Of a stretch of DNA of 64,000 nt, positions 43,175-51,245 are shown one piece after another. Position 1 is the first letter of the stretch; each line of letters opens with the position of its first letter. Origin of the DNA: a virus; IMG/VR virus record IMGVR_UViG_3300007734_000748, positions 1 through 64,000 of that record; one strand, written 5' to 3'. The position numbers and the translations under genes were made by a program. Under the pieces are notes generated by a model. It was given only the letters and a program-made list of their open reading frames with translations, did no database searches and was not told the DNA's origin.

Positions 43175-45684
43175 TCAGTAGCCCTCGGTTGTGGAGTCTG
43201 CGCTTGTTGTGCTGCAAGAGCCGCTTGTTGCCGTGCCACCTGCTCGGCGTGAGTTAACTTCTGGCGGTGGACCATGTCTTTGTGACGCAAGTCCTGCTGT
43301 TTTTGTGCAGCCATCAGCCCCATGTTCATGCGCTTGGCCTCCATCTCCTGCTGCGCCCGCGCCGCTGCAATAGCCGGGTTCTCACCCTGCTTGCTGGCCA
43401 TCTCCTGCTGCTTGATCTGCAACTCTTGTGCTTTAAGCTGCAACTCACCTTGCACCTTGGCGGCACGCGTTTGAGCTTCTTGCTGCTTGATCTGCAACTC
43501 AGCTTGCTGCATCTGGATGATCGGGTCCTGCGCCATCTGCTGGTTCTTCTGCTGCTGCGCCATGGCCATGTTCTGCTGGAGCAACTGAGTGGACGCCTGC
43601 GCCACAAGCTGTGACAACTGAACCTCTACTTCCTCAGGCAACTGTTCGTTGGGTTTGGGCAACGGAACACCCAACTGCTCTTCAATCTTCTTACGGTACG
43701 CATACGCCAAGTGCTCAGCAATGTGCGCCTGAATGGCACCCATCATCTGCTGCGCCATCGGGTTCTGCCCCATCTGTTGAGCAATCATCGGGTCCTGCAT
43801 AAACGTCGAGTGCGCCGCAATGTGCGCATCGTGATCCTGGTATATAAACGCCTTGGTTGGCTCGCCATTCAGGAACGCCATGTTCTCGCTGATCGGGTCA
43901 CGCGGTGTCTGGTCGTCCTCAATCGGAACCAACTTCTCCGCGTTCTTAACCCCCAGCACCTCAATCATTTGTCTGTGCAGGTTAGGCAGGTTGTATATCT
44001 GCGGAGCTTGCTGCGCCAACTGGATCACAGCCTGATACTGCATGATCCGCTGAGCCATCGTGCTGCTGTTGGGGTCACTGACTGGAATGACCTCCACCAT
44101 GTCATAGTCTTCTTGCTTGGCGGACGCGTCCCCCGTCTCAGGCTCATAGTCATACTGACTCGGAGTGTTGTCCCTGATGATGGCCTTGAGTATCTTGAAC
44201 TCTTGCTTCATCGAGTTATGCACGCGGGCTTGGACAGCACCCATGATCTTTAACTGCCGCTCAAGCAACGCCAGCGTTGTGCCAACAGGTGCTTGGGCAC
44301 TCATATCACTGACCTTCATGTCGGCAATAGAACCCAGACGACGACCCTCATCAGTGATCTGATTGAGCAGTGCCATCAATACTTGGCTCGGCTCCTTATA
44401 GGGCAGAGTCATGATGTTGTCTTTGATGCTCCCAGAGGGGACATCCACATCTCTGAACTCTCCTGGGGCGATCGGAGTGTCATCTCCCTTAACCCTTAAA
44501 CCCCTAGATTTAAGACCCCCCGGCAAATTGCTTAAAGTGCCAGCATCCACCAACTGCCGGATAAGACTTGTGCCAGCGCGGGCGTAACCCCCAATAATGT
44601 GAATGAGCCCCATGCCATACGCCCCGAATCCGGGGATATAGTCATACTGCACCAGATGCTGACGCTTTTGGTAATTCTCATCACTCTCTTCCCAGTTACG
44701 ATAGATCGCCAATACCTCTTGCGTACCCTTGTCAATCGTCACAATGTAGGGAACAGCTACTTCATCCTCATCCTCATACCCTTTGAGGTTCCAATCCACC
44801 TGAATCTCATACACCTGATACCGGTCGTCATCGGTGACTGAGTAGCCCTGCTCTTCGGCTTTCTTCTTCTCCACATCTGTGTGGTTCATCACCGGCTCAC
44901 CCAGATCAATATCTCGGTAGAACCCAGCTACTTGCAGCTTCTTGATGTCATTTTTGGTTTTACGCATGACGTGAGTCACACGCTCAGCCATCCGCGCACC
45001 ACTCGACCCGTAAGGAATAATCACATCCTCTGCGGGCACAAAGATCGAAGTCTGCCGCCCCAAGCCCGGATCAAAATACACTTTTTTGAACGCCGAGCCC
45101 GCAAGTCCCAAGTTAAACAACATGCGTTCGTGCTCTGGCCGGTACTCGGGCATCTCCTCGGTCAGCTTGAAGTTCATGTCATCCTGAACCCGCTGCGCCG
45201 CTTGCTCTTTCAGTTTATCTATAGCACCGATGATTTCTGTTTTGACAGGACCCTGTGCCGGAAACGTCTCAGTGATAGTCTCACTCTGAAACCTAATCGC
45301 AGCTTCCGTAAGAACCGTTGAATATACTCCGCAAGCCCCGTTCCAAGGTTCTGTTCTTTCTTCATACTTAGTCCCTAGTACTTCAAGACCTTTTACATAC
45401 GTCTCAGTCCAATCCTTGCGACTAGCAATATCTGCATCTACCAACTCAAGCAAATCACTGGCCAAATTCGCCAGTTCACTAGCATCCATTTCTTCCGCAA
45501 GATTCGCACCAAACTCGCCTTTTTCCCTCTCATCTTCCGGCTCAATAACTATCTCCATACTGCCATCACTTAACGTGACTGAGTCAGGATTTTCAATCTC
45601 AATCTCCAGATCGGGCTCCATGCTCTCCACCCCTAAACCTATAGGGGCTGCATATATACCCTTGTCCATCATGTTCGTTGCCAT
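43171..45684 (-). CDS. portal protein, P22 gp1-like
   Basis: 837 residues. An acidic N-terminal 90 residues precedes the portal core (DIASRKDWTETYVKGLEVLG; EPWNGACGVYSTVLTEAAIR; AGSAFKKVYFDP; PAEDVIIPYG). The C-terminal 150 residues are a Gln-rich coiled coil (QQAELQIKQQEAQTRAAKVQ), typical of the long barrel of P22-type portals. It makes the dodecameric channel for packaging and ejection. ATGA overlap with the small gene downstream. Confidence 0.92.
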   Translation of the reverse strand: MATNMMDKGIYAAPIGLGVESMEPDLEIEIENPDSVTLSDGSMEIVIEPEDEREKGEFGANLAEEMDASELANLASDLLELVDADIASRKDWTETYVKGLEVLGTKYEERTEPWNGACGVYSTVLTEAAIRFQSETITETFPAQGPVKTEIIGAIDKLKEQAAQRVQDDMNFKLTEEMPEYRPEHERMLFNLGLAGSAFKKVYFDPGLGRQTSIFVPAEDVIIPYGSSGARMAERVTHVMRKTKNDIKKLQVAGFYRDIDLGEPVMNHTDVEKKKAEEQGYSVTDDDRYQVYEIQVDWNLKGYEDEDEVAVPYIVTIDKGTQEVLAIYRNWEESDENYQKRQHLVQYDYIPGFGAYGMGLIHIIGGYARAGTSLIRQLVDAGTLSNLPGGLKSRGLRVKGDDTPIAPGEFRDVDVPSGSIKDNIMTLPYKEPSQVLMALLNQITDEGRRLGSIADMKVSDMSAQAPVGTTLALLERQLKIMGAVQARVHNSMKQEFKILKAIIRDNTPSQYDYEPETGDASAKQEDYDMVEVIPVSDPNSSTMAQRIMQYQAVIQLAQQAPQIYNLPNLHRQMIEVLGVKNAEKLVPIEDDQTPRDPISENMAFLNGEPTKAFIYQDHDAHIAAHSTFMQDPMIAQQMGQNPMAQQMMGAIQAHIAEHLAYAYRKKIEEQLGVPLPKPNEQLPEEVEVQLSQLVAQASTQLLQQNMAMAQQQKNQQMAQDPIIQMQQAELQIKQQEAQTRAAKVQGELQLKAQELQIKQQEMASKQGENPAIAAARAQQEMEAKRMNMGLMAAQKQQDLRHKDMVHRQKLTHAEQVARQQAALAAQQAQTPQPRATE

Positions 45685-45693
45685 TTTGTACCC

Positions 45694-47247
45694 TTAGTAA
45701 AACACCGCGTTACGGCGGCGGAAGTATTTCTGTTCTTCCGGTTCATCAGTAGGCAATCTTAGGAATCCCCCCTGGCGGAAGCGCATCAGCGCAAGAGTGG
45801 TAGCATCAACTAAGTCGTCATGCTCGCCCGACGGAAACGCTGCTATTTCATCGACCAATTCCTCAGCCCAAGCAGTCCGTGGCACCCACACCTTACCTGA
45901 CGCAATTATGTCCGAGACAGAGTTCAAACGAGCAATTTTGTCCTGGCCCCTACTAGGCGTGTACTCCTGCACCGGAATCCCCATCGCCCGTAGTTCATAA
46001 ATCAGCGGTGCCCCTGTCGCCTTCTTCTCGACAATCACACTATCAGGCTCCCACTCTTCGTACTCGTTGAACACATCCTTTTTAAGCTGCACCCACTCAA
46101 CCCGTTTCTTGTACGTATTGAGCAATATGATGTTAGGCAGACTGTGGTCCTCGTCGTTATAGAAAACCCCCCACGTCGTGCCCGCTGAATAGTCGGCACG
46201 TTGGGTCTTTTCAAACGCAGTATCCCACGACTGGAGTATGTACTCACATTGTGGCGGACGCTCTTGATCCCACCATTTCCACCAGTCTCGTTTCACAATC
46301 GCAGACTCGTTACCAATCGGGTTCTGCTGATACTGCGCCTGCCACTTACTATTGGGCAGTTCCGTTCTAAGAGCTTCAAGTTCCCCCAGCGACCAGAACT
46401 CTGGCCATAGTGGGTTGCCCGAGGGCATGATGGCAGGAAACTCAATCACTTCCCACTGCTCACCACCCCTGTTATGGGCCGCTTTCAGCACCTGACCGGT
46501 CAAATCCCGCTGCGCCCACCGCGTCATAACGATCACAATTGCCCCGCCCGGCTGCAAACGCTGCCTTGGGCCGGAGGTATACCACTCGTACACCTTATCG
46601 AACACTTCTGGGTTACTTGCGGCCAGTGCAGCTTCCTGTTCTGAGTGCGGATCATCAATAATCAGCACATTTGCACCCTTTCCGGTTACAGTTCCGCCGA
46701 CTCCAATGGCAAAATAATCGCCCCCTTTGCTGGTATTCCACCGTCCAGCGGCTTTGGAGTCTTGTTGAAGCGTCAATTCCGGAAAAATCTCGCGGTAGAC
46801 CTCCGTATCGACCAAATTTCGCACTTTTCGGCCAAAACCAACGGCCAATTCGCCCGTATTTGAGCTTTGTATAATCTTTTTGTTAGGGTATTTACCTAGA
46901 AACCATGCTGGCAAGAGGTAACTTGCGAACTCTGACTTGGTATGGCGAGGCGGCATGTTGATGATGAGCCGCTTGCACTCGCCCCGCGCGACCCGCTCGA
47001 ACGCTTGGGCCATAATCTTGTGGTGACGCCCGCTGATGAACTCTGGCCACACTCTCTCGACAAACCCCATGAACGTATTTCGGGCACGTTCCTTCTCCAG
47101 CATCTTCTCGCGGCGCTCCAAGTCTTGGAGAATCACCATCTTTTTAGAGTCGGGCAGTTTATCTAGCTGCGCCAGCAGCATTTTGAACTCGGGGTCAAGA
47201 ATGTCGGATTGTTGTTCACGCACCGGCACTCTCCTGAGGTGGTTCAT
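45694..47247 (-). CDS. terL: terminase large subunit
   Basis: 517 residues. ATPase: MPPRHTKS Walker A (98-105) and VLIIDD Walker B (194-199), then the coupling region IVIVMTRWAQRDLTGQ. The C-terminal RNase H-like nuclease has SWDTAF, VEKKATG and HDDLVDA acidic motifs. It pumps DNA into the capsid through the portal and cuts the concatemer. The start overlaps the small-subunit gene by 32 bases, the usual terS-terL arrangement. Confidence 0.95.
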   Translation of the reverse strand: MNHLRRVPVREQQSDILDPEFKMLLAQLDKLPDSKKMVILQDLERREKMLEKERARNTFMGFVERVWPEFISGRHHKIMAQAFERVARGECKRLIINMPPRHTKSEFASYLLPAWFLGKYPNKKIIQSSNTGELAVGFGRKVRNLVDTEVYREIFPELTLQQDSKAAGRWNTSKGGDYFAIGVGGTVTGKGANVLIIDDPHSEQEAALAASNPEVFDKVYEWYTSGPRQRLQPGGAIVIVMTRWAQRDLTGQVLKAAHNRGGEQWEVIEFPAIMPSGNPLWPEFWSLGELEALRTELPNSKWQAQYQQNPIGNESAIVKRDWWKWWDQERPPQCEYILQSWDTAFEKTQRADYSAGTTWGVFYNDEDHSLPNIILLNTYKKRVEWVQLKKDVFNEYEEWEPDSVIVEKKATGAPLIYELRAMGIPVQEYTPSRGQDKIARLNSVSDIIASGKVWVPRTAWAEELVDEIAAFPSGEHDDLVDATTLALMRFRQGGFLRLPTDEPEEQKYFRRRNAVFY

Positions 47248-47971
47248 CGGGCGGGGTGATTCCCCTGGCCACCTCTATATCTTCAATCAGAGTCGTCTCG
47301 CGCTCAAGCCCCAGCACTTTGTCGACGTCGATCTCAAGAGTGGGCACATCCACGGCATGCAGCCGCATCATTTTCCTAATCTTGTCTTTGATCGCTTCGT
47401 CCAGATCAGACACGTTGTTGTACGTGACTGTGATCTCAGTCTTTTCGGAGAACAGCCCAACGTCTGAAATCTTACCCAACATCTCAGCGGCTTTGATCTC
47501 AATACGCGGGTCTCCGCAACCGGCCAAATCTAGCAGCTTGTTAGTCACTACTAATCTAAGCTCCGCTGCGTCTGCAACGAACTGACTGTTGTATTCTTGC
47601 AGCATCGTGCCGATTCGCTCGGCGACGGACACTCGCTCAAGAAGAGAGGAATTCTTAGGAGGCTTAGCTTCTTTGAGGGGTCTGGTTCTTGGACGACCGA
47701 CGCCTCTTTTGGGCACAGCCTCTACGCCCGTTGATCCCTCTACTTCCATCGCGTCTCTATATTCCCGCTCTGCCCGCTTTGCAAAGTCTTGAAATACAGC
47801 ATCCGCGTCCGCTTGGTCCGTGGGGGATTCTTCGTATTGGGCACCAAGCCCTTTCAACACAGCGGCGGTGTTGGCAGCGATCTGCATGTTTTCGCGCAGA
47901 GTCGGAGCTTCCTCGGGTTCAGTACTCTCAGGGTACGGAACCGTCTTGTCGGGATCGATGTAAAGAGTCAT
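47216..47971 (-). CDS. terS: terminase small subunit
   Basis: 251 residues from ATG 47971 (MTLYIDPDKTVPYPESTEPE); an earlier in-frame ATG at 48016 adds 15 residues. Neither has a convincing ribosome site. Acidic N terminus, AT-hook-like RGVGRPRTRPLKEAKPP, then a helical oligomerisation region (GDPRIEIKAAEMLGKISDVG; LFSEKTEITVTYNN). This matches the terminase small-subunit type of environmental podoviruses. It should recognise the packaging site and stimulate TerL. First gene of the late operon. Confidence 0.8.
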   Translation of the reverse strand: MTLYIDPDKTVPYPESTEPEEAPTLRENMQIAANTAAVLKGLGAQYEESPTDQADADAVFQDFAKRAEREYRDAMEVEGSTGVEAVPKRGVGRPRTRPLKEAKPPKNSSLLERVSVAERIGTMLQEYNSQFVADAAELRLVVTNKLLDLAGCGDPRIEIKAAEMLGKISDVGLFSEKTEITVTYNNVSDLDEAIKDKIRKMMRLHAVDVPTLEIDVDKVLGLERETTLIEDIEVARGITPPDEPPQESAGA

Positions 47972-48203
47972 GGAGGAAAAAGGCACTCCAAAAAGATGGG
48001 CGGAGTGTAGCAGCATGGAACCAGAAAAACAAGGGGGGGGTCTTCTGCAAAAAATATATGGGGGTGGGGGGTCGGAAAAATAAAAAGTGACGGGGGGTGT
48101 TTTTAATTTTTAAACACCCACTGAGCAAAACACTGTGTACGTTCGCGTGACGCACCGTGTTCTCCAATTTGGGGGGTGCCACCACGGTGGGTCCGGCGCG
48201 GGC

Positions 48204-48266
48204 GTCGTTTTTTGGAGTAGCGTATCCGGAGCGCGGTCGTTTTGTTTTGAAGTAGCGTAGTCGGAG
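48204..48266. repeat. imperfect direct repeat in the divergent region
   Basis: Two copies, 48204-48231 and 48236-48266, share GTCGTTTT-(T/G)TTT(T)G(A/G)AGTAGCGTA-(T/G)-(C)CGGAG. They are tandem, only four bases apart, and just upstream of the plus-strand gene. They could be paired protein-binding sites. Confidence 0.6.
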
Positions 48267-48380
48267 AAGATCGCGCCAGATTTTTCCATCCTGTGCTTTG
48301 GAATACGCTGTGGAGATTCAACCCTTTTCTGGTGGTTCCTTTATAGTTTAACCATGGACAGCGAGATTGGCTGGACATCG

Positions 48381-48409
48381 GGAATTGTCGACAGCGTGTC
48401 GATTATTCC
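48381..48409 (+). promoter_or_regulatory. 29-bp interrupted palindrome, copy 1
   Basis: GGAATTG, TCGACA, spacer GCG, TGTCGA, TTATTCC. Both arm sets pair fully (TCGACA/TGTCGA and GGAAT/ATTCC). It ends 41 bases before ATG 48451. Confidence 0.8.
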
Positions 48410-48450
48410 TGTGCCGATATTGGCAAGCCTCTTAACTTGGAGATTAAATC

Positions 48451-49098
48451 ATGGCTCAGCAAAACTCTGTTGCGATCGCATCGGCCATCGCAGTGCAAAC
48501 CATTGGCGGCGTCCCTGCTGTCGAATTGCAACAAACCATCTTCGCCATTGGTGAAGAAACCTTGGCGGCTGAAACCGCGATGGCTCGCGGCAAAGAAGCG
48601 CTCGATGTGCTCGATTCCAATTTGCATGACATTGTGAAGGGTTTGCCCTACACTGAATTTATGCTGGTGCGCGACTTCCACAAAGCGGGCGCGATTGACA
48701 AGGGCAAATCGGATGACGCGGCGCAGAAAATCTGGGAGCGTCAAATCAATCGGATCGGCTCGACATTTGACTTCGTCAAGCCCAAGTCAGAGTCGAAAGA
48801 CGCTGAGCGCAAAGCGGCGGCAAAGGCGGCTGAGATCGCCAAGCTGGCTGAGTTCGGCGATGGCGAGTTGGATGACCTCAAAGCTGGCTTACTGGCAAAG
48901 GGTGACGCCAAGTCGTTGCGCGAAGCGTTGAAACTCAACAAAGAAATCGAGCGGCGCAATGCTACGGAATTGGAAGCGGCGAAAGCTCAGCGCAAAGCGA
49001 TCAGCGACAAACTGATTGCCCGCGTCAAAGAGTTGACCAAAGCGGGCACGGAAGATGCTGATGCGCTGTTGATCTCGGCTCTGCAAATGCTGAGCTAA
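48451..49098 (+). CDS. hypothetical helical protein, first gene of right early block
   Basis: 215 residues, SD TTGGAG. A globular N terminus (VAIASAIAVQTIGGVPAVEL) is followed by LHDIVKGLPYTEFMLVRDFH, a conserved-looking helix, and then a long Ala/Lys/Glu-rich coiled coil to the C terminus. Repeated alanine and the AEIAKLAEFGDGELDDLKAG segment suggest an oligomeric scaffold. It is transcribed alone: palindrome copy 1 lies upstream and a strong terminator directly downstream. Function unknown. Confidence 0.78.
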   Translation: MAQQNSVAIASAIAVQTIGGVPAVELQQTIFAIGEETLAAETAMARGKEALDVLDSNLHDIVKGLPYTEFMLVRDFHKAGAIDKGKSDDAAQKIWERQINRIGSTFDFVKPKSESKDAERKAAAKAAEIAKLAEFGDGELDDLKAGLLAKGDAKSLREALKLNKEIERRNATELEAAKAQRKAISDKLIARVKELTKAGTEDADALLISALQMLS

Positions 49099-49104
49099 AT
49101 CTTG

Positions 49105-49126
49105 GGGGGCTTCGGCCCCCTTTTTT
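49105..49126 (+). terminator. intrinsic terminator (UUCG loop)
   Basis: GGGGGC-TTCG-GCCCCC followed by TTTTTT, seven bases after the stop of the 215-residue gene. Confidence 0.93.
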
Positions 49127-49197
49127 CTTCGCCCGCGTTGCCCGCTGATCTTCGATCGGCTGGCGGCGCGGGCTTTGAAGCCAGTTCCTGTCCGAGC

Positions 49198-49531
49198 AAC
49201 GGGGTAGCCTATGCTTGCTTATAGGTATCTATCAACTTTGCTGCCCAAAGAACAAGCTGGGCGGGCGGTGTGAACGGGGTAGCCACGCTCTTCTTTGTAT
49301 ACCAGTTCTCTTGGAAACGGGGTAGCCTGGAATAGTCGACAAAGTGTCGGTTTCTCCGGGGCGTCAAGACCGCCTCGACCGCTCGGCAAGTGCCCGGCGG
49401 GTCTAGTTTTCAAAACGGGCGATGCTAACCTGACACAAAAGCCAGAAACGGGCGACGCTTTCCCACGCAAATCCCGCATAGTTTGTTGCCATAAAACCAC
49501 GGCGATACTCTATAAAACCACGGGCGATGCA
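49198..49531 (+). repeat. array of short ACGGGG/ACGGGC direct repeats
   Basis: AACGGGGTAGCC occurs at 49198, 49273 and 49316. The related ACGGGC-GAYGC occurs near 49415, 49448 and 49520, with a shorter ACGGCGATAC at 49499. In one frame these read NGVA and TGDA, which is why a false-looking 110-residue reading frame spans them. No gene is supported here. The pattern recalls repeat-based immunity or sRNA regions of P4-like elements, an inference only. Confidence 0.6.
49329..49357 (+). promoter_or_regulatory. 29-bp interrupted palindrome, copy 2
   Basis: GGAATAG, TCGACA, AAG, TGTCGG, TTTCTCC; two mismatches in pairing. It lies immediately after the third AACGGGGTAGCC repeat, in a region without genes. 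Confidence 0.75.
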
Positions 49532-49693
49532 CCCGCCATTTCCCCCACTCCACCTCGCAACGCCTTCAATAAGCCTGCAGGAAGCCTCTTCTGGAGGGAC
49601 ACATATTGCACAGGTCTCTTACATTAAAAATCCAGCCCGATTTTCGCAAGTCCTTGTTTTTGTTCTCTTTATTTATTTATAATAATAATATAA

Positions 49694-49840
49694 TAATAGA
49701 TGTTATGTGTTGTCGCTATTTTCTGTACCAGTGAGAGGTTCCGTGATTTCCCCCCCGCCAAGCCCGACCACCTCGCCACCCCAACTTTTGACCCCCCTCC
49801 TCTAGGTACAAAAAAGAGCGACAACACATAACATCTATTA
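49694..49840. repeat. 36-nt-arm inverted repeat beside an AT-rich tract
   Basis: Left arm 49694-49729 (TAATAGATGTTATGTG...) is the reverse complement of 49805-49840 with two mismatches. The 75-base centre is pyrimidine-rich. The left arm directly follows an AT-only-like tract (about 49665-49700, TTTATTTATTTATAATAATA...). Candidate replication origin, mobile-element end pair or long hairpin RNA. The whole 49099-49942 gap has no supported gene. Confidence 0.85.
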
Positions 49841-49881
49841 CATTATCCTCAAAAACGGGGTAAACACTAGGGTTTTGGGGC

Positions 49882-49911
49882 TTGATTAAATAAGAGATGT
49901 GTGCATATAAT
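49882..49911 (+). promoter_or_regulatory. sigma70 promoter for the HNH-like gene
   Basis: TTGATT at 49882-49887, 18-base spacer, perfect TATAAT at 49906-49911. Start would fall near 49918, 25 bases before ATG 49943, which has AAAGGA. Confidence 0.8.
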
Positions 49912-49942
49912 GTCCCTCCACAGCACTTTTTAAAGGACCCCT

Positions 49943-50653
49943 ATGTCACGCACGCCCAAGTACAAGAACGCAGACGACCTCTTCGCCAACTGCAGGCAGG
50001 TCAACGACTGCCTCATCTGGCCCCAAACCTCCAGCACCCTCTCCACCCCGACCTTCTCACCCATGTCCACGCTGGCGATGAAGTTCAACACCACCAGCAT
50101 CGTCAGGGTCACCTTCACCCTATGTCGACACATCCCGTCTCGCGGTCGCTTGGTCCGGTGTTGCGATCAACCCTACTGCATCAACCCTTACCACTATGTT
50201 GAAGCCACGGCGATTCGCAAGAAGCGCCTCAAGAACGGACAGCCCAATGCTTTGCTTCCTGATCAGGAAGGTGTCCGCGATCTGATCGCACCATCGGAAG
50301 AGGAACTGCGGGCGATGCGGCCAAAGGACCCCGACTTACTTATCATGCTTGCGAACTCTGCCCTCACAGCGGGCTACGATGGCCGGGGCATCCTCAACGG
50401 GCGCGGCGTGTTCACCGCCCTCAAAGCACCCAAGTACGCCGACCCCAACAAACCGTTGCTTGTCATACGCCGCCGCGAAGAGCCGCCAAAGAAAGCCTCG
50501 ACATTCGTTGACCCAATCACGCCCGAGATGGAGACAGAAAAAGAAGGCTTCCTTGGCCCGTACTTCGACATGCTCATGGCCAAGAAGAAAGAAAAGGAGC
50601 GAATTGCGGCCCAGGGTTATCCCGACCCCATAGATGGCCGAAATGACCGTTGA
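49943..50653 (+). CDS. HNH-like zinc-finger endonuclease homologue
   Basis: 236 residues, SD AAAGGA. The first 90 residues have CRQVNDCLIWP, then CRHIPSRGRLVRCCDQPYCI and NPYHYVEAT. This C..P.C.NP.H cluster is the treble-clef zinc site of phage HNH nucleases, although the usual first His is a Cys (RCCDQ). The C-terminal 130 residues are basic, charged and unrelated to known folds. It may be a nuclease or only a DNA-binding derivative. Confidence 0.68.
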   Translation: MSRTPKYKNADDLFANCRQVNDCLIWPQTSSTLSTPTFSPMSTLAMKFNTTSIVRVTFTLCRHIPSRGRLVRCCDQPYCINPYHYVEATAIRKKRLKNGQPNALLPDQEGVRDLIAPSEEELRAMRPKDPDLLIMLANSALTAGYDGRGILNGRGVFTALKAPKYADPNKPLLVIRRREEPPKKASTFVDPITPEMETEKEGFLGPYFDMLMAKKKEKERIAAQGYPDPIDGRNDR

Positions 50654-50685
50654 GCGGAATCAGGTGCCAAAACGCGGAGAGGGAC

Positions 50686-50714
50686 TTGACAAAGTCTAAT
50701 TAGTGTGTTAGAAT
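50686..50714 (+). promoter_or_regulatory. sigma70 promoter of the MoxR-VWA block
   Basis: TTGACA at 50686-50691, 17-base spacer, TAGAAT at 50709-50714. It shares ACTTGACAAAGTCTAA with the 3575 promoter, including dyad GACTT/AAGTC across the -35. Palindrome copy 3 lies about 50 bases downstream, in the leader. Confidence 0.85.
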
Positions 50715-50767
50715 GTACTTTGTACATTTGGGATAGCGCACGGATGTACAGGGGTTTTTCTGCCCTC

Positions 50768-50796
50768 GGAGTTTTCGACATGGTGTCGATTTCTCC
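50768..50796 (+). promoter_or_regulatory. 29-bp interrupted palindrome, copy 3
   Basis: GGAGTTT, TCGACA, TGG, TGTCGA, TTTCTCC. The outer arms are GGAG with CTCC, that is, both changed relative to copy 1. It lies in the leader of the 50686 transcript, 27 bases before ATG 50824. Confidence 0.8.
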
Positions 50797-50823
50797 AGTC
50801 CCTCAACCTTTATTGGAGTTTGT

Positions 50824-50910
50824 ATGAATCTCTCAGACCGCGTAACACGCGTTGTGTTTCTGCTGGCACTTGTGGTGCTGGCCCTTGATCTCATGGTGTG
50901 GCGGGCATGA
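50824..50910 (+). CDS. 28-residue membrane micro-protein
   Basis: MNLSDRVTRVVFLLALVVLA then LDLMVWRA: a basic start and one membrane helix. SD TTGGAG precedes it, and TGA overlaps the next ATG. First gene of the 50686 transcript. Translation looks likely because of the ribosome site and coupling; function unknown. Confidence 0.65.
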   Translation: MNLSDRVTRVVFLLALVVLALDLMVWRA

Positions 50911-51182
50911 CTCCCCATACTAGAGAATCAGTTGACGCTGTGGCAGCACGCGTCGACTACGACTGGCGCATGTGTCCCCGTTGCGGGGACGATGTGCATG
51001 TAGAGCGTTGGAACCTCGGTTTCAAACTCTGCTTATTCTGTGGCCAAGAGGCCGCAGAGGCTGATCGCGCATCCTGGTGCGTAGTGCAAACATACGGCAA
51101 GGGGCCGTATATGCTGGTGACCCAAGCGTCTGCACCCCAGACGCTGAAAGACACCAATCAGAAAAACACCCGTTCGGAGTAA
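50907..51182 (+). CDS. small zinc-ribbon protein
   Basis: 91 residues from ATG 50907 (ATGA overlap); an in-frame GTG at 50898 is less likely. MCPRCGDDVHVERWNLGFKL then CLFCGQEA forms a CxxC...CxxC zinc ribbon, with a flexible tail. Such ribbons bind nucleic acid or protein partners. Followed by palindrome copy 4. Confidence 0.72.
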   Translation: MTPHTRESVDAVAARVDYDWRMCPRCGDDVHVERWNLGFKLCLFCGQEAAEADRASWCVVQTYGKGPYMLVTQASAPQTLKDTNQKNTRSE

Positions 51183-51204
51183 TCGACACGGTGTCGATTT
51201 CTCC
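51176..51204 (+). promoter_or_regulatory. 29-bp interrupted palindrome, copy 4
   Basis: GGAGTAA, TCGACA, CGG, TGTCGA, TTTCTCC; GGAG/CTCC outer pairing. Starts in the end of the zinc-ribbon gene and stops 41 bases before ATG 51246. Confidence 0.8.
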
Positions 51205-51245
51205 TGTATCTCACTATATAAACCTTCACTTTCAAGGAAACGAAA

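Larger units (their letters stand above)
47972..48450. promoter_or_regulatory. divergent regulatory region between late and early blocks
   Basis: No convincing gene in 479 bases. It holds G-runs of 8, 5, 6 and 6 on the plus strand (48033-48040, 48060-48064, 48066-48071, 48092-48097). A hairpin GGGTGTTT...AAACACCC lies near 48093-48118 and an imperfect dyad AACACTGTG/CACCGTGTT at 48129-48161. It also has a direct repeat (48204-48266) and the first 29-bp palindrome. I find no clear sigma70 promoter toward the late genes. Confidence 0.6.

Noticed and set aside
47325-47336. TCGACGTCGA palindrome in terS
   Set aside because: No TGTCGA arm and no GGAR/YTCC flanks; codon-derived.
48354-48554. 66-residue frame starting at ATG 48354
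   Set aside because: No ribosome site, contains palindrome copy 1, and overlaps the well-supported 215-residue gene in another frame.
49295-49627. 110-residue open frame with NGVA and TGDA repeats
   Set aside because: It has no ribosome site, cuts across palindrome copy 2 and is explained by the short direct repeats. Kept as a repeat region, not as a gene.
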